Of a stretch of 13,784 nucleotides of DNA, positions 1 through 8,900 are shown in pieces. The stretch's first letter is position 1. Every line of letters begins with the position of its first letter. The notes beneath the pieces were generated by a model that did not search any database, was not told the DNA's origin, and saw only the letters and a list, made by a program, of their open reading frames with translations. Source of the DNA: Baffinella frigidus (Eukaryota > Cryptophyceae > Cryptomonadales > Baffinellaceae); contig MU646474.1 in NCBI GenBank assembly GCA_026770585.1, forward strand, positions 553,495 through 567,278. Direction: 5' to 3'. A program made the position numbers and the translations under genes.

Positions 1-180
1 CTAAACCCTACACACTAAAACCCTAAACCCTAAACCCTACACCCTAAACCCCTACACCCGCTACACCCTACACCCGCCACACCCTACACCCGACACCCCA
101 AACCCTAAACCCTAAACCCTAAATCATAAACCCTTACCCTAAACCCTATACCCTAAACCCTAACCCCTAACCCCTGCACG
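1..180. repeat. degenerate CCCTAAA heptamer tract
   Basis: This is an imperfect mixture of CCCTAAA, CCCTACA and CACCCGC units, C-rich on the + strand. It resembles telomere repeats of the TTTAGGG type but is interrupted and mutated. The same material recurs in every intron of the window, so it need not mark a chromosome end. It leads directly into the GCACGCAG acceptor of the first recognisable exon. Confidence 0.85.
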
Positions 181-183
181 CAG

Positions 184-237
184 GACGAGCCGACGCACCG
201 ACTCTTCGTAACCGCGGACCCCTCGCTGGCAGCCCAG
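184..237 (+). CDS. exon 1 of the unknown gene (copy a)
   Basis: Eighteen codons, phase 0 on both sides, reading DEPTHRLFVTADPSLAAQ. The acceptor is a good GCACGCAG preceded by C-rich heptamers, and the donor is GTCCAT. Three further copies of the exon follow within 530 bases. I choose this one for its acceptor, but the copy at 710-763 is also open, has the same length and phases, and could be used instead or as well. The upstream part of the gene is outside the window. Confidence 0.55.
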
Positions 238-2859
238 GTCCATTCCACACCCTCCACCATTCGCGCTGCACCCGACGCCCAATACGGCTAGCCGCCCAGG
301 TTCATTCCTTGTCGACTGTGCACCCGTGGACATGCGCTGCTTTGTAGACCCTTTGCCCTTCACCCTGCAGCATACACCCCACCCCACATAGGTCTAGGGT
401 GTGCGTCTAAGGCTTCAAGTCTAGGGTATAGGGTGTGGGGTGTGGGGTGTGTGGACCGTATACCCTGGACCCTGGACACTAGGCAGCGTGGACGAGCCGA
501 TGCACTGGCTGTTGTTGACCGCGAACCCCTAGCTAGCCGTCCAGGTCTATCCTCCACCCTCCACCATTCACGCTGCACCCTACACCCTACACCATACACC
601 CCACACCCCATCCCCATACCGTGGACCCTAGACCTAGACCCTACACGCTACACGCTACACCCTGCACCCTGGAAGCCTAGAAGATACACGCTAGACGTGA
701 GAGAGCGAGGACGAGGCGACGCAGCGGCTGTTGGTCACCGCGGAGCCCTCGCTAGCCGCCCAGGTGCACCTGGGCGAAATTTGACCAATTCGACATTTGA
801 CCAGTTTGAGGGCACCTACCTGGGCGCCTCGGCGAACCCCTAAACCTTGACCCCCCGCTCCTAAATGCACCATGTCTAACCCCTCTAACCCCTAAACCCT
901 AACCCCCCACTCCTAAATAAACCCCGATCCTAAATAAACGCCAGCCCCTGAATAAACCGGAAAGCGGTTGACAGAAGCTCTGCCTGGGTAGCTACTCTGC
1001 CTGGGTAGCTACCCAGATCAGCTACCCAGATCTGGGTACGAGCAGCGCTGAGGGTATCCTAACCATACCCCTACTCCCCAAACCCTAAACCCTCAACCCT
1101 AAACCCTATACCCCCCACACCCCACACCCGATACCCCAAACCCCAAACAACCCCTGAACCCTAAACCCTAAACCGTAACCCTTCCCCGGATCGCAGCAGC
1201 CCAGAGGGTGCAGAAGGTGTCCGGACAGCGGGCAGCAGTTCCTGCACCCTCCACCCTACATCTTACACCCTACACCCTGGAGTTGGACCCCCCAGTACAG
1301 TTACGTGAACCTCGCCAAAGCGGTTGACTGATTATTCCCCGGTCTTTCGCAGATCGCAGCAGCGCAGAGGGTTCAAAAGGTGTCTGGAAAGCGGGCAGCA
1401 GTCGGGGGGCTGGGCCGGTGGGGAGAAACGCACGACCCTACACGGGACGGGATGCCTGGGAAGCCCGCTGATTTCCTTCAGGTCAAGCGCCAACCCTGAT
1501 TAAAACTGCGCTCGCCGTAAAATACTTTTAGAGCAGAAAATCCGGTACAAAGGGGCGAGTAAAATACTTTTATAGCGAGTCCAGTTTTAGCGGTCAGCAG
1601 TCGGGGGGTTGGGCCGGTGGGGGGAGACGCATGACCCTACGCGGGACGGGATGCTGGGCAAGCCCGCTGACTTCCTTCAGGTGAAGCGCGAACCGAGACC
1701 TTTTCGGGGTTAGCCAGCTCTGTCTCAGTCTATTTAGTCTCACCAATTTGGTGAAACGAGGCTCGTTCCCGCTCCGAAGTTGACGGATGTGTACCAGGAT
1801 TGGACGCCCTCCCGGGGCCTCCCCCTCGGTGGAGACATCGCGACATGCCCCCTCTCGCCGAATGAGAAGCAAGGATAGCAACCTTGAGAGGTATCCTTGC
1901 TTCTCATCGCAGAATGAGAAGCAGGGTTACCTTGAGAGAGGAAGCTCAAGTACGAACCGGCAGCTCAAATATTTTCTGGCAAGCGCAGTGTTACTTTCAA
2001 ACCCTGAACCGTCAACGCTCTTCAGGATTGGACGCCACCCCGTGGGTTGCCGTTCGGTGGAAGCATCGCGACGCGCCCCCTCTCGAAGAAGGAGAAGAAG
2101 CATTCACGCGGGAACGCGCACATTCAGAGCAGAAACCCCAGTACAAAACGGCAGCTAAAATTCTTTTGTGGTGAGCCCAGGTTCACTCACAGGCAGAGCT
2201 AGGAGTTGTATCAGGGGGGGGGGGGGGGGTTGGCCCTAAACCCGACCCCCCCCCTCCGCCAGGATTGGACGCCCCCCCGTGGGAACAGCTGTTGGGTGGA
2301 AGCATCGTGACGCGGCCGCTCTCGAAGAAGGAGAAGGAGAGATGCAACACCTTGGAACGCGCGTACAACGCATGCATACACTAATTTGTACCACGACGAC
2401 CATGTACAATACATGTATAGGCTAAACGACTACATTTAGGCTAAACGACTACATTTAGAGCCCCTTCCTCGCGTTCTGGTACAAACATCTGAGCAATATC
2501 TACATGTAGTGTGCGGTCGGGCTGATACTGAGCCCTCTTCAGGATTGGACCCCCCCCCGCGGGTTGCCGTTTGGTGGAGACATCGCGACGCGTCCCTTCT
2601 CGAAGAAGGAGAAGGAGAGATACAACACCTTGCGACCGGAAGCTCAAGTACGAAACGGCAGCTCAAATATTTTCTGGCGAGCGCAGAGTTTCTTTCAAAC
2701 CCTGAACCCTCATCCGTAACGCAGGATTGGACGCCCCCCCGCGGGTTGCCGTTTGGTGGAAGTATCGCGACGCGGCCGCTCTCGAAGAAAGAGAAGGAGC
2801 AGGTACCCCGGACCCCTGATCCCTACACCCTCCAACCCCACCTCTCAACCCTAAACCCA

Positions 2860-2890
<31 letters not shown>

Positions 2891-2906
2891 TCTCAACCTT
2901 CAACCT

Positions 2907-2937
<31 letters not shown>

Positions 2938-5900
2938 ACTCAAACTCCAAACCTCAAACCCCAAACCCAAATCCCCAAACCCCAAACCCCAAACCCCAAA
3001 CCCCAACCCTAAACCCCAAACCCCAACTCTCAACCCTCAACCCAAACTCCAAACCCCAAACCCCAAACCCCAAACCCCAACTCTCAACCCCAAACCCAAA
3101 CTCTCAACCCTAAACCCAAGCTCTAATCCCCCCCATCCCTCAACAGGCGCGCGGGACCGCGCTGAAGCACAAGCTGGACAAGATCGAGGGGCTCATGGAC
3201 CACCAGTGGAGCGGGGGAGACAACTCGATCACCGCACCCCTCGCCGCCCGCGACGAGCGCCGGTCGGCGGTAAAACCGAAACTCTGAACCCGAAACCCCA
3301 AACCCCAAACCCCAAACCCTGAACCCTGAACCCTAAACCCGAAACCTTATACCCTACACCCTAAACCCTAGACTCTAAACCCTAAACACTAAACACTAAA
3401 CCCGAAACCCGAAACCCGAAACCCTTCACCCTAAATCCTAAATCCTAAACCCTGACCCAGGTGGCTGCCGCGGACTCTGCGGATAAGGCGCTCAGCCAGG
3501 AGTTCCACCGACACTCCCGGACATACTCCTCCGAGAAACGCCTGCAAGCCCCCGCGGCCCAGAGCGCCATCTCCGGTGCGTCAAACGGGCGTCGCCTTCT
3601 GTTGCTTTGTGGCGTTCGCGTTGAGGGTGTAGGATTCTGGTTGCCAGGGAGAAGGAGAGAGGGCGGACCTACTCCTCCGAGAAGCGGCTGCAAGCCCCCG
3701 CGGCCCAGATGGCCATCTCTGGTGCGTTATATGTGCGTCGTGTTGTGTTGTTTTGGGGTTCCGCGTTGAGGTATAGGGATTAGGGCTGGGGTTTAGATCT
3801 CTGTGCTTTTCGAAGGGTGCTCTTCGAAGGGAAGAGCGTCGACCGTAAGTTGACATGCGTAAGTTGACATGCGTAAGTTGACATGCGTAAGTTGACATGC
3901 TGGGTTCGCGGTACGAGGGAAGAGCTCTGCGATGTCTCCACCAAACGGCAAGCCCAGAGCTCCTTCTCTCGGAACAGAGCTCCTTCTCCGGTGCGTCCTG
4001 GTGTATTGCGTGCTGTTGCCTTGGGGTTAGCGTTGAGGGAAATACTTGTGGGACACGCACCCTAACCCAGAGCTCCATCTCAGGGGAGATCGAATGCGAT
4101 CGACCGCCGCGTCTGTTATTTATTTATTGTCACGTCCATATACATCTGTTATTTATACTTTTTCTGGTACAAAACTGTTCTACATGTAGTTATATACCCC
4201 TAAATTTAGGTGTGTCGCGTCCGCAGGGGAGATGGAATCGGCGACGAACGCGATCGACCGCGCGCTGTCGTCGACGACCGCCGCCCACGCCGACGACCCT
4301 TCCTCAACCCGCCAGGTTTCGAGCCTCTGTCTCAAATGAAAGTTGACGGATTTGTACCACACAGCCAGAACGTCAACTTAGGAATCGCCGTGCACGCCGA
4401 CGACCCCGCGTCGACCCGCCAGGTCTCAGAGTCTATTTGGGATCACCAATTTGGGGGGGGCGGGCTCTTTCCCGCTCCAAAGTTGACAGATTTGTACCAG
4501 AAAGCCAGCATGTCAACTTGAGAATAGCCTGACAGCTCTCCTTGACGACCACCGCCCACGCCGACGGCCCTTCCTCGACCCGCCAGGTTTCGAGCCTCTG
4601 TCTCAGATGAAAGTTGACGGATTTGTACCACGAAGCCAGCACGTCAACTTAGGAATCGCCGCCCACGCCGACGACCCTGCATCGAACCGCCAGGTCTCAG
4701 AGTCTATTTGGTCTCACCAATTTGGGGTGGGGGGGCTCCTTCCCGTGCCAAAGTTGGCGATTTTTTACCGCGAACCCAGCATGTCAACTTACGAATATCC
4801 CGCGTCGCACCGGCCGCATATGTGGTTGTACATTTGTACCGGGGCCAACATGTGGTTATACATTTGTACCATGAACACCGTGTACAATACATATACAGCA
4901 CACACAACTACATGTAGCGGTCGCTGACGCCCCATCTGCTCCCGGCAGCGATCGGGGCTTGCGGATCACCTGGAAGCGGCGCAGGCCGTACATGTGGTTG
5001 TACATTTGTACATTTGTACCAGGAATACCATGTACAATACATATAGAGCACACAACTAGTTGTAGCGCCCCGCGTACAACTACATGTTGACGCCCCGTCT
5101 GCTCCCAGCAGCGTTCGGGGCTTGCTGATCACCTGCAAGCGGCGCAGGCCGTACATGTGGTTGAACATTTGAACCAGGGCCAACATGTGGTTATACGTTT
5201 GTACCATGAACACCGTGTACAATACATGTACAGAGCACACAACTACATGTAGCGGTCGCTGACGCCCCATCTGCTCCCGGCAGCGATCGGGGCTTGCGGA
5301 TCATCTCGAAGCGGCGCAGGCCGTACATGTGGTTGTACATTTGTACCAGGAATACCATGTACAATATATATAGAGCACACAACTAGTTGTAGCGCCCCGC
5401 GTACAACTACATGTTGACGCCCCATCTGCTCCCGGCAGCGTTCGGGGCTTGCGGATCATCTCGAAGCAGCGCAGCGTCTCGGGAGCAAGCTCGCGGGCAG
5501 GGTAACACCTTCACCCTACACCTTCCACTTAGCAGCCACCGGGGGCTTCACGGATACAGTCCATCTAAACTATTTGTACTAGAATCTTATCCATTTGTAT
5601 TGGATTATAACCGCGTTTCCCCCGGATATCCGGGGGGGAAGGAAACTCGGCCGCTGCTAAGTGGGTACCCTATCTTACGAGAGCTCCTGGAAACCCTAAA
5701 CTCTAAACCCTACACCCTACACCCTACACCCTACACCCTACACCCTACACCCTACACCCTACACCCTATACCCTATACCCTAAACCCTAAACCCTAAACT
5801 CCAAGCGCTACCGAAGGTCGCGGGCAGGGTGCGCCCCCCCCTTCAGGTGAAATACCATTGTATGGTATTGCCGGTGTATTTCACCTGCATCCCACATGGT

Positions 5901-8900
5901 GCATTCGTGATAGTCGAATCAGCCGTCACCCCAAGCCCTACCGAAGCTTGCGGGCAGGGTGCACCCCCCATTTCAGGACCCCACATGGTGTACCACACAG
6001 CGGGCTACGAAGGGCTTTTCAGCCCAAATCGGGCCACCTTTCCTTGACCTTATCCATATGAACCCCCCCATGCCCCTACGGGTTGCCTACCGTAGGGCCG
6101 TAGGTCTTATCCCTTCAGGGTTGTTCAAAAAAATCTTGGAAGTCCGCTGTGTGGTTTGTGATGGTCGAATCAGCCGTGCACTCTTTGGTGCAGGTGCCCC
6201 CGCCCGCCTCTTTTCGGACCCCCCGCAGGCTCCGTATCGTGTATTTGTGAAGAACGAATAAGCCCTCAACCCTTTGGTGCATGTAAGACTATAACGCCAT
6301 AGGGAGCATTTGCCTTTGAAGGCCAGCGCCTCAACGGTCCCACCCCCGCTCGCCTATCCCTTAAGTGATCAGTAGGCGCATACGCCCTACCGTAGCGCCC
6401 TAGGACCTGCCCAGGACCTCTTGGCAGTCAAATTTGACTGCCTAGCCACTTGAGGGATCAGCCCTGAACCTGGTGGTGGATATATGCCTCTACCGGCATA
6501 GGGAGTATTAGCCTGGCAGCAACCTCGCAGTCAGGATGCGCTCCTCCCCTCAACCCCAAACCCTAACCCTAAACACCGAGCCCTACAGAATGAATCATAC
6601 GGAAGGTAATGACAACCCTAACAACCAAACCCGACACCCTAGGTGCGGGCGGCGGGCGGCTCAGAGGTCAAGGTAACCCGAAGCCCTAAACCCCAAACAC
6701 TAAACACTGAAACCTAACCCTCCAAACAACACTAAACCTTAAATCCTAAACCCTACAAGAATCCCTAAACCCTGCACCCTAAAACAATCACCACTCAATT
6801 CTTCACCTTTCACCCTAAACCCTTTCCCTAAACCCTTCTCCCTAAACCCCAAACTTAAACCGTAAACCGTAAACCGTAAACCCTAAACCATAAAGCGTAA
6901 ACCCTGAGAAGGTGGAGCTGGACGCGGCGGCGAAGGAGGAGGCGGTACAAACACGGCTGCAGAACCAGGTCCTACATCCTAACCCTGTATTCTAACTGGA
7001 ATTGGAGCCTTTTCTTGAGATTGGAAAGGCGAATGCGGAGGCGGTACAAACACGGCTGCGGAACTAGGTCCTCACCCCTAAACCCTAGACCTTAACCCCT
7101 CTCGGGAATTGGAGCCTTTCCTTCGAATCGAGCCGGGGTTTTGGAGCCCTTTTGTAAGATTGTACCGGGCATTGGAGCCGTTTCTTGAGATTGGAAAGGC
7201 GAAGGAGGAGGCGGTACAAACACGGCTGCGGAACCAGGTCCTCACCCCCAAACCCGACACCCGACACCGGACACCCTGACCCCGACACTATAAACCCCAA
7301 ACCCCAAACACCAAACACCAAACCCCAAACACCAAACACCAAACCCCACACACCAAACACCAAACACCAAACACCAAACACCAAACCTCAAACCCCAAAC
7401 CCCACACCCCACACCCCAAACCCCAAACCCTAAACCCGACACCTTAAACGCTAAACACTAAACACCAATCACCAAACACTAAACACTAAACACTACACCC
7501 CAAACCCCAAACCCCAAATCTCAAACCCCAAATCTCAAATCCCAAACCCCAAACCCCCAAACAGGTGGACGCGAACGAGCGTCTGAAATCGAAGCTGAAG
7601 GAGGCGGAGGCAGAGGGCTTCGGCAAGGGGTACAAGACGCGCATGTACCCCCGAAACCCGACACCCTACACCCTACACCCTCAACCCCAAACTCCAAACC
7701 CCAAACACCAAACTCTGTCCAAACCCCAAACCCCAAACTCCAAACCCTAAACCTTAAAACCCTAAATCCTGAACCCTGAACCCCAAACCCCAAACCCTAA
7801 ACCCCAAACCCCACACCCCAAACCCCAAACCCCAAACCTAAACCTCAAACCTCAAACCTCAAACCCCTAAACCCTAACACCTGAACCCTAAAAAAACCAA
7901 ACCCCAAACCCCAAACCCTAAACCCTAAACCCCAAACCCCAAACCCCAAACTCCAAACCCCAAACCCTAAACCCCAACGCAGGGAGACGATGGAACAGTC
8001 AGTCGCGAAGATCGTGGCATCCAAACTCTCGCCCAAAGTTATGAGCCTCGCTGCCTCCAAGGTCCAGCTCCCTCACAGTCTATTTGGGCCTCACCAATTC
8101 GGTGAGGCCGGGCGTGTTTCCGCTCCAAAGTTGACGGATTGGTACCGCGAAGCCAGCTTGTCAACTTGAGAATAGTCGGCCAACCCGAGTGAGGTATAGC
8201 TAGAAGATCGTTGCATCGAAGCTTTCGCCCAAAGTTATGAGCCTCGCTGTCTCCAAGGTCTGACCCCCGAAATAGAAATAGCATATCTATTACCCTTATC
8301 TTCGGCGCTGTAAGCCTTAAGACGCGGGACAGATTCTGTCTTGTTCCGAAATGAAACTGACCAGGTTCATAGGGGAAGTGATTTAGTTGTGTGTACCAGG
8401 AAGACCGTGTACAATACATGTACAGGCTAAACAACCACATGTAGCGCACCATCCTGGTACAAATGCCCGCGTATATATCAACCATAAACCATAAACCATA
8501 AACCATAAACCATAAACCATAATCCCTAATCCCTAAACCACAAACCCTAATCCGTAATCCCTAAACCGCAAACCCTGAACTAGGTCGCATCGGACGTGGA
8601 GAGCAAGAACGAGCACCGGAGAGTGTCGTACACCTGGATATTTGTACCAGAAAGACCGTGTACAATACATGTACAGACAAAACAATTTAAACCGAGTAAT
8701 GTTGTAAATTTGTATCAGGGATACCGTGTATGAGGTTTTAAAGACGAGTCACGTCCAGGTTGCGTCGGACGTGGAGAGCAAGAACGAGGACCGGCGAGAG
8801 TTCCGCGCGGATGATTCCGAGGATGGGGATCAACACGGACACTACGACGAGGTACCCCAACCCCCCGAAAACACGAAGCACGATACCCGAACCCCGGAGC

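Larger units (their letters stand above)
4276..4810. repeat. 271-base dimeric tandem repeat containing exon 5 ends
   Basis: Exon 5 ends (CGCCAG|GT) occur at 4315, 4422, 4586 and 4693. Types alternate: GTTTCGAGCCTCTGTCTC follows the first and third, and GTCTCAGAGTCTATTTGG the second and fourth. The spacings are 107, 164 and 107, so the higher-order period is 271. Each dimer carries two module A hairpin segments. Confidence 0.85.
4815..5474. repeat. dimeric array of exon 6 starts joined to the TGTACAATACATGTACA module
   Basis: Four monomers begin near 4815, 4985, 5148 and 5320. Each runs from ACATGTGGTTGTACATTTG through TACAATACAT, CACACAACTA, and CATCTGCTCCCGGCAG into the first 36 bases of exon 6. 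Monomers 1 and 3 share TAGCGGTCGCTGACG, monomers 2 and 4 share TAGCGCCCCGCGTACAACTA, so the repeat is A-B-A-B with a dimer of about 330 bases. In the first three, exon sequence breaks off after CAG into GCCGTACATG. Confidence 0.85.

Noticed and set aside
1-180. A true chromosome end
   Set aside because: The repeats are degenerate and continue in the same form through all 13.8 kb between coding islands. No perfect terminal array is seen.
1787-2174. Protein encoded by the GATTGGACG modules
   Set aside because: Open frames cover only one or two copies each, the frame changes between copies, and no splice borders or phase pattern like that of the exons is visible.
4815-5474. Minus-strand open frames with repeated YNHMYGLRR-like pieces
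   Set aside because: They are the reverse of the exon 6 array. The repeated unit is explained by tandem duplication, and the + strand frame shows the synonymous-change pattern.
5959-6261. A 100-codon open frame in the palindrome-rich island
   Set aside because: It crosses inverted repeats and direct repeats, has a different codon composition from the exons and no recognisable motif.
7085-7442. Open frames over the CACCAAA and CCCCAAA tract
   Set aside because: Pure repeat translation in an intron. The only unique part is the exon 7 copy on the + strand.
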